This document shows positions 8,698-19,184 of a stretch of DNA of 64,000 nucleotides, one piece after another. Position 1 is the first letter of the stretch. Every line of letters begins with the position of its first letter. The position numbers and the translations under genes are program-made. The stretch comes from Fermentibacter sp963718745 [NCBI: Candidatus Fermentibacterota bacterium] (GTDB lineage: Bacteria > Fermentibacterota > Fermentibacteria > Fermentibacterales), in NCBI GenBank assembly GCA_963718745.1, contig OY970370.1, forward strand, positions 1,054,001 to 1,118,000. The letters are read 5' to 3'. The notes below the pieces were generated by a model. The model was not told the DNA's origin. It saw only the letters and a list, made by a program, of their open reading frames with translations, and did no database searches.

Positions 8698-9311
8698 GCA
8701 CCTCCTGAGACAGAGGACCGCCCGGGGGGCAGCGCGGCCTGGGGCAGGAGGGAGAACGCACGACCTGTCCCCCGCAGCGCCCTGAGCCTCACGAGGGAGG
8801 CCGGGCAGCCGGGTCGACCATAAGGCTGGAGTTCGAAGGGCTCGAGACCGAAGGCCCTGCAGCAGACCAGCATCTCCTCCAGCGCGGACGGCCTGTTCAC
8901 GATCCGGAACTCGCCGCCGGGGCGCAGGAGGTGGGCCGCCGCCCTGGTGAACAGAGCACGGGCGAACGGCGGGGACACCCGGGCAAGCTCCCTTGATCTG
9001 TCAGGGGGCCTGCGGACCCTTCCCGAGTCGAAGAAGGGGGGGTTGGCCGTCACGACCTCGGCGATCCCGCCCGTCAGCAGAGATGGGACATCCCTTATCT
9101 CGCAGCAGACCCGGAGAGCGCACGGTGCGTCGCACGAAGCCAGGGCACCGTATTCGACGTCGAGGAGCAGCCATGTGAAGGAACCGTGCGAAGGGGCGAA
9201 CAATGGAACCCCTCCGGAGCCGGATCCGAGATCGACCGCCAGACCGCCCGCAGGTACCTGCAGGCCTTCGGCCAGCGCGGCGGTGTCCGACGTCGGACCG
9301 GGACCGGGCAT
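8694..9311 (-). CDS. TrmN6-like tRNA1(Val) adenine-N6 methyltransferase
   Basis: A 205-residue class I SAM-dependent methyltransferase. Motif I is VDLGSGSGGVPLF and motif IV is VTANPPFFDSG; the NPPF tetrad marks N6-adenine or N-glutamine methylases. The spacing, and the DxxRELARVSPPF stretch after motif IV, resemble YfiC/TrmN6, which modifies A37 of tRNA1(Val). It overlaps the phosphatase start by 4 nt and abuts the upstream lipoprotein gene. A different small-molecule or RNA target cannot be excluded. Confidence 0.75.
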   Translation of the reverse strand: MPGPGPTSDTAALAEGLQVPAGGLAVDLGSGSGGVPLFAPSHGSFTWLLLDVEYGALASCDAPCALRVCCEIRDVPSLLTGGIAEVVTANPPFFDSGRVRRPPDRSRELARVSPPFARALFTRAAAHLLRPGGEFRIVNRPSALEEMLVCCRAFGLEPFELQPYGRPGCPASLVRLRALRGTGRAFSLLPQAALPPGRSSVSGGA

Positions 9312-9944
9312 TCAGCGATTCGAGGCCTTGACGAGACCCCAGGTGGCCACGCCGTCGGGGGACGCCTCGAGGCGGTAGTCCTCCCAGCGGCTGATGTACC
9401 AGTAGGACGAATCATCCTCCAGCATCGTGATCTTCGCCCTCCCCGCAGCAGGGCTCCCCCAGTCGGCGAAGACGCTTCCCGAGACGACGATGCTGTAGTC
9501 GCGCCAGATGACCGCGCTGTCGATCGGGGCTGGAGGATCCGGATAGCCGGCGACCGGGTAGAAGGAAGCCACGAGAAGGCTCTCGGAAGGCAGAGAGTCT
9601 CCCTGGATCGAGGCGAAGAGGTTGGAGATGGTGCTCTCCTCGACGTCATAGTCCCAGTCCTGGAACATGTACATGCCGGGACCCTCCTCGCCCCACTCGA
9701 TCACATCTGCGGGGTCCGCCAGGAAGACGAAGGAGGTGTCGCAGCAGGCCATGTAGATGGGGAAGGCCCTCGCATCCAGCGCAAGATCCAGATTGTACAT
9801 GACTGCGGACGGGGAGGTCGGGAGCAGGGGCGGATTCTCTATCTCCTCGGGTTCCTCCGGCTCGCGGGGATCGAAAAGGGAGCACCCGGGGACCAGGCAG
9901 AGGAGCATCGGAACGCATAGAGCCGCGATCAGCCTAGATGACAT
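9312..9944 (-). CDS. Hypothetical lipoprotein
   Basis: About 210 residues with a lipoprotein signal (LLCLVPGC is the lipobox) followed by an acidic-proline linker (DPREPEEPEEIENPP). The mature part contains VMYNLDLALDARAF and YWYISRWEDYRLE, which resemble secreted NTF2-like or SnoaL-like folds where a tryptophan-rich C-terminal strand is common. This is weak resemblance only. The ATG at 9944 is chosen over one 42 nt upstream because it gives a compact signal peptide and overlaps the preceding barrel gene by 11 nt. The function is not recognised. Confidence 0.7.
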   Translation of the reverse strand: MSSRLIAALCVPMLLCLVPGCSLFDPREPEEPEEIENPPLLPTSPSAVMYNLDLALDARAFPIYMACCDTSFVFLADPADVIEWGEEGPGMYMFQDWDYDVEESTISNLFASIQGDSLPSESLLVASFYPVAGYPDPPAPIDSAVIWRDYSIVVSGSVFADWGSPAAGRAKITMLEDDSSYWYISRWEDYRLEASPDGVATWGLVKASNR

Positions 9945-11748
9945 AGTTGAAACCGACGGAGGCATTCCAGTAGCTTGGTCTTTCATCTGAGTAGAACGTC
10001 CTTCTCAGGTTCAGAGAGAGGATCCCCTCGCCCAGGCTCACTCTCGCCCTCAGACCGACCTGGTGGAGGTTGTCCTCCTGGGGCTCGATCGTAGATGCGA
10101 GGAAGTTCCTGCGGGAGTATTCGTACGTGTAGCTGGGGGTTATGCCGACCCCCTCGCCGAGGCGGAAGCCGCCGTTGAGGGTCAGGATGCTCGTGATGCT
10201 CTCCTCGGAGCGGCCGTAGAGGGAGCCCTCGAAGGTTCCCTGGTCCTGGAGGCGCAGCCTGTGCTGGATCCCGAGAGTGGTCGAATCGCTGTGGATATTC
10301 TGCAGGTAGAAGGAGGACTCCATCCTCCTGAAGAGCAGGTCGTTACCGACGGAACCCTCCTGGAAGCGATAGGTCGTGTAGTCCGCGCTGATCTTCAGGG
10401 ACTGTCCGATGTCCCATCCGCGCCCGAGATCGTACTCGTATCCGGGGGACACCGCGTAGGTGGAGGAGTTCCTGCTGTTGCCGGAGTATTCCGATTTGAG
10501 GTAGATGGTCTCGAGGTTCTGACCCTGCACTTCTCCGAGCAGCTTGAGGCGCTGCGTGACAGGGATCTCCACCTGGAGAGACAGGACCTCTCGAAGCTCG
10601 TCCCTGTCGCTGTTGTCCTGGTAGAGGCTGTCGCCATAGCCGGGCCAGGATCCTATAGTGTCGAACCTGTAGAGCTGGATGCTCCTCTGGAATGTGATCC
10701 TGGATCCGCCGGGGGTGTATGTGAGCGTCGCGTTGAGCAGCCTGTCGTCCGTGACCTCGTACACGTCGTAGAGCTCGTCCCCCAGGAAGCCGCTGCGCTT
10801 CTTGTCGCTCCTGTTGATCACCCTCGAGAACGAGAGGTCCGAGACGAGATTGTCCAGTATCCACCAGCTCACCTGCCCGGTGAGGTCCCTGCCGCGCTCC
10901 AGCCTGTCCCTGGGGTCCTCCTCCGCCGGCTCGTCCTCGATGTCCCAGTACCTGTTGGCCCAGGTCCAGCCTGTCCCGATCTGGATGTTCAGGGTCTCGA
11001 CGAACCTCGGGAGTGTGAAGGTGGAGGCGTGGTTCCAGTCCTGCTGCCGCAGGCTGGTCCCGGAATCCGAGTAGGTCGTGAAGAGCCTGGAGGCGCCGAG
11101 TTGAACGCTCACGGAACCCCCGTCGAAGGCTCCGGGGAAGGCGTAGCTGAACCGCGCGCTGAGATCGTCCATGCCGGTGTCGCGCTCGTCGCCGAGGAAC
11201 CTGTCCTCCCCGAAGGAGAAACTCGAGGAGAGCCTCGAGAACAGGGATTTCTGTATCGAGATGTCGAGGTTGCGCACCCCGCCGTCGTCATGCCTGTCGA
11301 TGGTGCTGTCGCCGGAGATCTCCCTCGAATCCTGGAACTGCGATCCCAGTCCGATCTGGAGGGAGGCCCAATCCGCGGGGGAGTACCGGATCTGTCCGGT
11401 GGCGGTGTTGTCGACCCTGTCGAGTATGGTCGACCCGAAACGCTCCTCGATCTGGACGGTCCGGGAAACAGTGGCTCCCAGTTCGATCCGGTTCGACGGC
11501 GCCCATCGAAGCCCGGCGTTGCCCGTCCTCCCGTCGACGAACCTGTCCAGGTCGTTGCTCCTGTCGGCGTTGAAGACTGCATCCATGTTCAGGCTGACGG
11601 TGCGCGACAGGTTCTCGACGAACGAGAAGGAGTTGGAGAGCGTGCTCGTCTCCTTGTACTGGGACAGCCCGAGATTGTAGCCGATGTTGTAGGCAAGGGC
11701 AGGCGTGGACACGGAAAGCATCAGGACCGCAATCATCTTCTTCAGCAT
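9934..11748 (-). CDS. Predicted outer-membrane beta-barrel protein
   Basis: A 604-residue protein with signal peptide (MLKKMIAVLMLSVSTPALA) followed by many alternating amphipathic strands: LNMDAVFNADRSNDLD, LRWAPSNRIELGATVSR and repeated S-x-S-x-S patterns. It ends in the strand YWNASVGFNYVI. Length and composition suggest a large barrel of more than 20 strands. It resembles hypothetical barrels of FCB genomes rather than a known porin. The start at 11748 is chosen over an upstream ATG because it begins the signal peptide and overlaps ksgA by 7 nt. The cargo or role is unknown. Confidence 0.75.
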   Translation of the reverse strand: MLKKMIAVLMLSVSTPALAYNIGYNLGLSQYKETSTLSNSFSFVENLSRTVSLNMDAVFNADRSNDLDRFVDGRTGNAGLRWAPSNRIELGATVSRTVQIEERFGSTILDRVDNTATGQIRYSPADWASLQIGLGSQFQDSREISGDSTIDRHDDGGVRNLDISIQKSLFSRLSSSFSFGEDRFLGDERDTGMDDLSARFSYAFPGAFDGGSVSVQLGASRLFTTYSDSGTSLRQQDWNHASTFTLPRFVETLNIQIGTGWTWANRYWDIEDEPAEEDPRDRLERGRDLTGQVSWWILDNLVSDLSFSRVINRSDKKRSGFLGDELYDVYEVTDDRLLNATLTYTPGGSRITFQRSIQLYRFDTIGSWPGYGDSLYQDNSDRDELREVLSLQVEIPVTQRLKLLGEVQGQNLETIYLKSEYSGNSRNSSTYAVSPGYEYDLGRGWDIGQSLKISADYTTYRFQEGSVGNDLLFRRMESSFYLQNIHSDSTTLGIQHRLRLQDQGTFEGSLYGRSEESITSILTLNGGFRLGEGVGITPSYTYEYSRRNFLASTIEPQEDNLHQVGLRARVSLGEGILSLNLRRTFYSDERPSYWNASVGFNYVI

Positions 11749-12557
11749 GCTTCGAGCTCCGCGATTCGCTTGAAACACTCCGGGGCGAGCTGTTCGGCCC
11801 TCATGCCCGAATCTATGCCCGCGAGCGCCAGGACGGAAGCAGCCCTGTCCCTGCCCATCAGGGCGGCCAGATTGTTGAGGATGGTCTTGCGCCTTCTCGA
11901 GAAGCAGAGGGCTACGACCCTCCTGAAGGCGGGCATCAGTTCCTCCGTGACGAGAGGGGACGGCCTGCGGGTAAGAAGGAGCACGCGCGAGCTGATCGAG
12001 GGTTTAGGATAGAAGTCTTCGGGTTCCGCATCCAGCAGACTGCGTGATTCGAAGACGGGCCATATCCCGAGTGCCAGCCTGCCGTACTCCTTGCAGCCCG
12101 GTCCGGCTGTCACGCGGTCGGCCAGTTCGGCCTGGAGCATCACGACGGCTGTGCGTACCGAGGCGAACGAAGGCTCGGTGAGTCTGAACAGCGCAGGCGA
12201 GGAGATGCTGTAGGGAAGGTTCGCGGCGAGAGCCGGAAAAGGCGCTCCCGGAAGGGACCCGGGATCGATCTCGAGGAAGTCCCCCCTGACGATCTCGAGC
12301 GGCCTGCCCTCGAAGACCCTCTCGAGACGGCCGGCCATCAGGTGGGAGACCTCGACGCCAGTGACGGTGCGCCCGCCGTCCAGGAGGAACGAGGTCAGTG
12401 CTCCGAGCCCGGGACCGACCTCGAGGACGCTGCCGCGGGGACAGGCTGCGGCGATGCGGGCCGCGACGGATTCGTTGACGAGGAAGTTCTGGCCGAGGAG
12501 CCTGTTCGGGACGAGACCGATCTCCTCGAGAGCCCTCCTGACCTGCGAGGCGTTCAT
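11742..12557 (-). CDS. rsmA: 16S rRNA dimethyladenosine transferase (RsmA/KsgA)
   Basis: About 271 residues. The enzyme dimethylates two adjacent adenines in helix 45 of 16S rRNA during late 30S assembly. Visible motifs are LGQNFLVNESVAARIA at the N-terminus, SAM site VLEVGPGLGALTSFLL, and the catalytic NLPYSISSPALF. The C-terminal half (FSRRRKTILNNL) is the usual RNA-binding region. The ATG at 12557 shares ATGA with the stop of the TatD/radical SAM gene, and this fixes the start against a longer frame. Confidence 0.95.
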   Translation of the reverse strand: MNASQVRRALEEIGLVPNRLLGQNFLVNESVAARIAAACPRGSVLEVGPGLGALTSFLLDGGRTVTGVEVSHLMAGRLERVFEGRPLEIVRGDFLEIDPGSLPGAPFPALAANLPYSISSPALFRLTEPSFASVRTAVVMLQAELADRVTAGPGCKEYGRLALGIWPVFESRSLLDAEPEDFYPKPSISSRVLLLTRRPSPLVTEELMPAFRRVVALCFSRRRKTILNNLAALMGRDRAASVLALAGIDSGMRAEQLAPECFKRIAELEAC

Positions 12558-13930
12558 GCGCCCCTGACGAAGAGGGGAAGACCCAGCTGCAATGCGGTCT
12601 CCCTCACCTTCGAGAGATCGACGCCCTCCCATGCGACGGCGGTCAGCCTCACCTCGACACCGCTGCCGGAGGCAAGCCGTGCGAAAGCCATGAGATTCTC
12701 CCACGCCCCGGGGACGGAGGGCCGGCAGAGAGCCTCGTAGGAGGCTGCATCATGGGCGTTGAGGCTGATGCTCACGGTATCGAACAGACGGAGCATCCCT
12801 CTCGTCTCCTCCTCGCTCGAGAAGCAGAGTCCCAGACCGTTCGTGTTCAGGCGCAGCCTCCATCCCCTGGATCGTGCGAGGGCCGCGGCGTTCCCGAGCA
12901 GGAGCGGTCTCGCCGTGGGCTCTCCGTAGCCGCAGAAGACGAGCTCCTCGAGACCCTCCGGGGACAGCCTCGATATGCTGCCGAGAACCCGTGCCTCGGA
13001 GGGTTCCGCTCCGGAGTGCCGGAGGCGGTACCCGCCCAGACCGGGAGCCAGGTTCCTTATGCAGAACCTGCAGGAGTTGCAGCACTTCCCGGTCAGGTTC
13101 ACATAAGCCCTCCTGCCCAGGATGTAGACGACGGAGGGCCGCTCCATCGGTCCCAGGCGGAAAGCCCTGAAGCTGTTGTCGAGCAGGATGGCGGAGGCCT
13201 CCTCCACGGGGAGACCCCAGGTCGCGGCGACCATGCTGGCTGTGTGGGCGACGAAGGCCGGTTCGCAGGTCCTTCCCCTGACCGGCTCCGGAGCCATGAA
13301 AGGGCTGTCCGTCTCGACCAGGACCTGATCCCTGGGGAGCATGGAGAGGGTTTCCCTGAGAGCGGCGTTCTTCCTGAACGTGAGGGCGCCCGCGAAGCTC
13401 ACGAAGAAGCCTCTGTCCGCAGCCTCCAGTGCGGCCCGCCCTTCCCCGGTGTAGCAGTGGAGGACGACCGGTGCCGGGAGGTCGCGGGGGAGCTCCGAGA
13501 GGAGCTGCTCCTCGGCGGAGCGGCTGTGGAGTATCAGCGTCAGGTCGAGATCGCGTGCGAGCTCTGCATGCATCGCCAGCATCCCGGTCTGTATCCCCGG
13601 GGGCGGAGAGCCGGGCCGCAGGTCGAGCCCCGATTCGCCGACAGCGCAGACCCCGGGTTCGAAAGCCATCCTCTCGATCTCGCAGAACCTGCCGCAGGCT
13701 TCCAGGGATTCGGCCGGATGGATTCCCACTGCGGCGGGCAGCCCGTGGCTCGAGGCGAGCCCGACGGCCTCCCTGCTCGTTCCCGGATCGATTCCGGGGC
13801 ATATCATGAGGCCGACTCCGGCCGATGCGGCGTTGGAAAGGACCTCGTCGAGCCTGTCCGAAAGCCCGGGGAACTGGAGGTGGCAGTGTGTGTCGGCCAG
13901 CCTTGCCGGCCCGGGGGCTGAGCCGGTCAG
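12554..13930 (-). CDS. TatD-family metal hydrolase fused to TatD-associated radical SAM protein
   Basis: One uninterrupted frame of about 458 codons carrying two proteins that are usually separate. Residues 1-261 are a TatD metallohydrolase: LADTHCHLQF (HxH), GIHPAES, VGESGLDLR, LILHSRSAEEQLL and VETDSPFMAP. Residues 262-458 begin with an internal ATG (MERPSVVYILGRRAYVNLTG) and carry the radical SAM CxxxCxxC at C283, C287 and C290, then GYGEPTARP. This half matches the radical SAM family known to sit beside tatD genes. No ATG or GTG lies near the TatD start. The CTG at 13930 has GGAG six bases upstream and overlaps the purA stop as CTGA, so it is preferred. Internal initiation at 13147 could yield the SAM half alone. 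Confidence 0.85.
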   Translation of the reverse strand: MTGSAPGPARLADTHCHLQFPGLSDRLDEVLSNAASAGVGLMICPGIDPGTSREAVGLASSHGLPAAVGIHPAESLEACGRFCEIERMAFEPGVCAVGESGLDLRPGSPPPGIQTGMLAMHAELARDLDLTLILHSRSAEEQLLSELPRDLPAPVVLHCYTGEGRAALEAADRGFFVSFAGALTFRKNAALRETLSMLPRDQVLVETDSPFMAPEPVRGRTCEPAFVAHTASMVAATWGLPVEEASAILLDNSFRAFRLGPMERPSVVYILGRRAYVNLTGKCCNSCRFCIRNLAPGLGGYRLRHSGAEPSEARVLGSISRLSPEGLEELVFCGYGEPTARPLLLGNAAALARSRGWRLRLNTNGLGLCFSSEEETRGMLRLFDTVSISLNAHDAASYEALCRPSVPGAWENLMAFARLASGSGVEVRLTAVAWEGVDLSKVRETALQLGLPLFVRGA

Positions 13931-15180
13931 GGTGTTCTCCGTATCACGTCGTCCCTGTGCGGGCCGGTCGAGATCATCCTGACGGGAGCGCCGCAGTAGG
14001 ACTCGACGAATTCCACGTAACGCACCGCCTCCGGGGGAAGCGCGTCCCAGGAGCGCTCTCCGCGGATATCCGCACTCCATCCCGGGAGGGTTGTGTAGAC
14101 AGGGCGGCAGCGTTCGAGCCCGCGACCCACTCTGAGATCGCGGTGCAGGTCTCCCTCGTAGGAGGTGCAGACCTCGACGGAGGGGAACCCGCCGAGGACG
14201 TCGAGAAGGGTGAGCGCGATCCAGGAGCAGCCGTTGACCGCAACGGAATAGCGCATGAGGACGGCGTCCAGCCAGCCGCAGCGCCTTGGCCTGCCGGTCG
14301 TGGCTCCGTACTCGTTGCCCTTCCGGCGGAGCTCCTCGCCCGTTGAGCAGGAGAGCTCCGTAGGGAATGGACCGGCGCCCACGCGCGTGGAGTATGCCTT
14401 CATCACGCCGGCGACCTCCGCGGGCCGCGGGCCGATGCCGAGGCTCTGGAAGGCCGAGGAGGCCGTACATGAGCCGGACGTGACATAAGGATAGGTTCCG
14501 TGGTCCGGATCCAGGAGGGTCCCCTGCGCGCCCTCGGCTATGACATCGCCGCCGCTTTCGAGCAGTGCATCGACGAGGCGGCCTATGTCTGCCGCCCGCG
14601 CCGAGAGTTCGGAGGCGGCCTCGACGAAGGCTTCGGATGCTACCCCGAGAGCCTTGCTCCGGTCCGCCGGAACCGCGGTGCCTTCGAGGACTGCGTCGGA
14701 CATTGATGCGACGACATCCCGGTCCAGGGCGTCCTCGAGCCTGATGCCCCTTCTGGCGTACTTCCTGACGTAGGCGGGTCCGATGCCCCGTCCGGTGGTG
14801 CCTATGGCCGAGGATCCCCTCGCCCTCTCCTCCTCCTCTTCGACCAGCTTGTAGGCCGGATGGACGAGGTGGGCAGAACCTGCGATCCTCAGGCGGTCCC
14901 CCACGGGATAGCCGGAGGACGCGAGAGCACCTATCTCCTCGAGCATGGCGACAGGGTCGACGACGCAGCCTGCGCCCACGAATCCGGCCGTCCCGGGTCT
15001 AAGCATGCCCGAAGGCACCTGGTGCAGCACGATGGATCCGCCGTCCACCTTCACGGTATGACCGGCATTGGCACCGCCCGAGAACCTGGCAACCGCAAGG
15101 GAGCCGGCGGCAAGGTGGTCGACGACCTTGCCCTTGCCCTCGTCCCCCCAGCCGAGACCCACTACGATACGCAGGGGCAC
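13927..15180 (-). CDS. purA: Adenylosuccinate synthase
   Basis: About 417 residues. It joins IMP and aspartate using GTP, the first committed step to AMP. Motifs are GWGDEGKGKVVDHLA, GANAGHTVKVDG, GTTGRGIGPAY, STRVGAGPFPTEL and TTGRPRRCGWLDAV. The GTG at 15180 has GGAGG five bases upstream and leaves the standard short N-terminus; another GTG at 15192 is in frame but lacks a ribosome-binding site. The 3' end overlaps the TatD/SAM start by 4 nt. Confidence 0.96.
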   Translation of the reverse strand: MPLRIVVGLGWGDEGKGKVVDHLAAGSLAVARFSGGANAGHTVKVDGGSIVLHQVPSGMLRPGTAGFVGAGCVVDPVAMLEEIGALASSGYPVGDRLRIAGSAHLVHPAYKLVEEEEERARGSSAIGTTGRGIGPAYVRKYARRGIRLEDALDRDVVASMSDAVLEGTAVPADRSKALGVASEAFVEAASELSARAADIGRLVDALLESGGDVIAEGAQGTLLDPDHGTYPYVTSGSCTASSAFQSLGIGPRPAEVAGVMKAYSTRVGAGPFPTELSCSTGEELRRKGNEYGATTGRPRRCGWLDAVLMRYSVAVNGCSWIALTLLDVLGGFPSVEVCTSYEGDLHRDLRVGRGLERCRPVYTTLPGWSADIRGERSWDALPPEAVRYVEFVESYCGAPVRMISTGPHRDDVIRRTP

Positions 15181-15214
15181 AGCATCCTCCACTCGTTTCT
15201 CTGGAAGTGTCGCG

Positions 15215-16470
<1,256 letters not shown>

Positions 16471-16471
<1 letters not shown>

Positions 16472-17058
16472 CAGAGCCTCTTGGAGCTGAGGATGTTGTC
16501 TACCAGCCCGTACGAGACCGCCTCGGAGGCGTCCATCCAGAAATTGCGGTCCGTATCGATTTCGATCTTCTCGATGGGCTGGCCCGTATGGTCGGAGAGG
16601 ATGCGGTTCAGCTCGTGGCGCGTCTTGATTATCTCGCGGGCCTCTATCTCTATGTCGCTCGCCTGGCCCTGGACTCCGCCCATCGGCTGGTGGAGCATCA
16701 CCCTGGCATGCGGGAGGATGTTCCTCTTGCCCGCGGTGCCCGCCGACAGGAGGAGGGCGGCCATGCTGGCGGCCGAACCCAGGCAGAATGTCGCCACGGC
16801 GGGTTTGATGAAGTTCATGGTGTCATAGATTGCGAGTCCGGACGAGACGATCCCGCCGGGGCTGTTGATGTACATGTTGATGTCGCGCTCCGGATCCTCT
16901 CCGGCGAGGAACAGCAGCTGAGCCACGACGACGCTTGCGCTGGCATTGGTGATCACGTCCCCTACGAACACTATCCGCTCCTTCAGGAGCCTGGAGTAGA
17001 TGTCGTAGGATCTCTCCGTGTTGCCCACCCGCTCGACGACAAATGGGATGATGGACAT
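16471..17058 (-). CDS. clpP: ATP-dependent Clp protease proteolytic subunit
   Basis: About 195 residues, a normal ClpP length. The catalytic triad is visible: Ser98 in [11 protein letters not shown], His123 in VMLHQPMGG, and an Asp near residue 170 in IDTDRNFWM. The MYINSPGG strand lining the active site is intact. The ATG at 17058 begins [20 protein letters not shown], the usual ClpP N-terminus; a longer upstream frame is not credible. It lies between tig and clpX, the common tig-clpP-clpX order. Confidence 0.98.
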
Positions 17059-17071
17059 GTCGGCTCTCCCT

Positions 17072-18325
17072 TCACTCCACCGGAGCCGGTGGTTCGCATT
17101 CCTTCCAGGCCCATCCGGATTCCTGTCCGGCATCCCGCTCGCCGACCGACTCGGGTTCCGTCTCCTCGACGGCGGCCTTCGACAGAATGAATTCCATCGT
17201 CCTGCGGTTCCTGATGCGGTCGATGGCCGAAGATCTGGAGCCGGATGCGGTCGATTCCGAAGCGAGCTCCTCCTCCGTGGGGCCTATCGATTCCTTCATC
17301 CCGACGGCACGGAGGACCAGGAACTCCCTGACCTTCCGGGCCGCGATCTCGCGAAGAGCCTTGTCGGTCTCCTCGTCACGCCCGCCCTCGACATTCTTCG
17401 CGAAGTCCTCCGCCAGGTTGTCGACCATGTAGGCGGGGGGCTCGAAGGACGTCCGGGCGAGGATCTGATCCAGCGCCTGGGACTCGAGCGCATCCTGGCG
17501 GTCAACCTTCCAGCGGGCCTGAGCCCTTTCCCGGATGGATGCGCGGAACTCCTCCATCGTCTGGAAATGTCCGGCCTTGCGCGCCAGCTCGTCATCGAGC
17601 TCGGGAAGCACGGGCTCCCTCACCTCGACGACCTCGAACCAGGTCGGCTTCCCGTTCTCCGCTCCCTCGACAGGGGCATCGAACTCTATGCGGGCGACGA
17701 ATCCGTCTCCGGGCACACGGCCTGTCAGGAGCCCGTCGAGACCTGCTCCGAGATCGGACATGCCTATCCGGAGAGCCATCTTCTCCCGCTCCCCGCCCCC
17801 GGCCTGCCTGCCGGCCCCGACGAGGACGAGATCCCCGTCCGTGGAGGGCCTGTCCACCTTCTGGTAATCGACGAGCTTCCAGCGGATCCCGTCCAGCGTC
17901 TTCGTCACCACGGCATCGGGATCGAATCTGGGCAGCTCGAGCTTGAGACTGTCATAACCATCGGGGGCTTCGAGTTCGAAGAGCGTGAAGGTCTGCTGGT
18001 AGACGTAGTCCTCGTTCTCCGCGGGGAGCGTCTCCCCCTCGGCGGCGTCCTTGCCTGACAGCACCCAGTCCTGCTCGTCCAGCATCGATGCCGTGAGGTC
18101 CTCCCGGAGTTCGTCGGCAACCTCGGCCCGCACCAGGTTCCCGAAGCGCTGGTCGATGATGCTCCTCGGGACGTGGCCCGCCCTGAATCCGGGGATCTTC
18201 AGATCCCTGTTGATCCTTGTCCTCACCTTGCCGAAGAGGGTGTTCACTACCCCGCTGTCAGCCGTGAAGCGCACGACGACCGTGGCTCCGGATCTGCTTA
18301 CGATTTCGTAACCCATTGTTTCCAT
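17072..18325 (-). CDS. tig: Trigger factor
   Basis: A 417-residue ribosome-associated folding chaperone. The N-terminal ribosome-docking signature is present as [19 protein letters not shown] (residues about 44-62), followed by a PPIase-like middle domain and a long, charged, helical C-terminal part. The middle domain is weakly conserved, as is common in distant phyla. The start is ATG 18325 or the ATG nine bases downstream; neither has a strong ribosome-binding site. tRNA-Leu lies immediately upstream and clpP 13 nt downstream. Confidence 0.9.
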   Translation of the reverse strand: METMGYEIVSRSGATVVVRFTADSGVVNTLFGKVRTRINRDLKIPGFRAGHVPRSIIDQRFGNLVRAEVADELREDLTASMLDEQDWVLSGKDAAEGETLPAENEDYVYQQTFTLFELEAPDGYDSLKLELPRFDPDAVVTKTLDGIRWKLVDYQKVDRPSTDGDLVLVGAGRQAGGGEREKMALRIGMSDLGAGLDGLLTGRVPGDGFVARIEFDAPVEGAENGKPTWFEVVEVREPVLPELDDELARKAGHFQTMEEFRASIRERAQARWKVDRQDALESQALDQILARTSFEPPAYMVDNLAEDFAKNVEGGRDEETDKALREIAARKVREFLVLRAVGMKESIGPTEEELASESTASGSRSSAIDRIRNRRTMEFILSKAAVEETEPESVGERDAGQESGWAWKECEPPAPVE

Positions 18326-18335
18326 TTCTGTTGGC

Positions 18336-18420
18336 TGGTGCGAGAGGGGGGACTCGAACCCCCATAGGTTGCCCTACCAGATCCTAAATCTGGCGCGTCT
18401 GCCAGTTCCGCCACTCTCGC
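18336..18420 (-). tRNA. tRNA-Leu (UAG anticodon)
   Basis: An 85-nt class II tRNA. The acceptor stem GCGAGAG/CTCTCGC is perfect, followed by discriminator A and an encoded CCA. The anticodon stem CCAGA/TCTGG encloses the loop TTTAGGA, giving anticodon TAG. A long variable arm and the GGACTCGAACCCC-type T arm (on the complement) are present. It lies between cpoB and tig on the same strand and may be processed from that transcript. Confidence 0.97.
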
Positions 18421-18507
18421 TTGAGGTTCGCTCTCATCTCGGCGCGCACAAGCCCTGATTATCCGAAACCGCGGCGTCCGGGTCAAAGAGGCGGGCCGGG
18501 GAGCCTC

Positions 18508-19182
18508 TCAGTCCTGCAATGCGGCCTCGGCCAGCCTTGCTTCCTCCGTCCCCGGATACTCCTCCATGATCAGCTCGAGCAGTCTCCTCCTGTCGACGGC
18601 CGCGCCGTGGGCTCCATAGATGGCCGCAGCGCGGGAGAGCGCCGCGGGAGCGCGCTCGGACGACGGGAACATGATGGACAGGGCTACGAGTTCCTCGATC
18701 GCCCTGTGCGGTTGTGAGAGCCCCTCGTGGCATAATGCGGCGAAGTAGAGAGCGTCGTCCGACAGCGGACCGGCGGGGTTCCCCGACAGGATCGAGAGAA
18801 ACCCGCTCGAGGCGGTCGTGTAGCTCCTCTGCTGGTACTGGAGGTAGGCTTCGTCGAAAGTAACCTGTTCCTCGCGCCTCACGGTGTCCGTGACCGTCAT
18901 GGCCGTACCCGTCGAGCCGAGGCGCCTCAGGACGGCCTCCATCTCCACCGTCAGCTCGGACATCTGTTCGACGAGTTCGGTCGCCCGGCTGCCGGACTGG
19001 GCCTGGAGCCCCCTGAGGAGGACCTCATGCCTTGCGAGCACGGTCCCGACGGAGTCCAGCGTGGATTCCAGCCTGGCCTGACCCGAATCGATGCTCTCGA
19101 CCCTGCCGGGCATGTCTACGAACTGCCCGCCCCAGCAGCCGCAGGCCAGGGCAACGGCCGCGATGGCGGCGATGCGGCGCAC
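18508..19182 (-). CDS. Tol-Pal system lipoprotein CpoB/YbgF-like
   Basis: About 224 residues. After a lipoprotein-like signal (AAIAAVALACGC), residues about 25-90 are a predicted coiled coil (IDSGQARLESTLDSV, EQMSELTVEMEAVLRRL). The C-terminal half carries TPR-like repeats starting TFDEAYLQYQQRSYTTA and continuing through ALYFAALCHEGL. This coiled-coil plus TPR architecture and the position directly after pal identify it as the YbgF/CpoB component that links Tol to cell-wall synthesis. The GTG at 19182 lies five bases after a GGAG that overlaps the pal stop, which decides the start over an ATG inside pal. Confidence 0.85.
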   Translation of the reverse strand: MRRIAAIAAVALACGCWGGQFVDMPGRVESIDSGQARLESTLDSVGTVLARHEVLLRGLQAQSGSRATELVEQMSELTVEMEAVLRRLGSTGTAMTVTDTVRREEQVTFDEAYLQYQQRSYTTASSGFLSILSGNPAGPLSDDALYFAALCHEGLSQPHRAIEELVALSIMFPSSERAPAALSRAAAIYGAHGAAVDRRRLLELIMEEYPGTEEARLAEAALQD

Positions 19183-19184
19183 GG

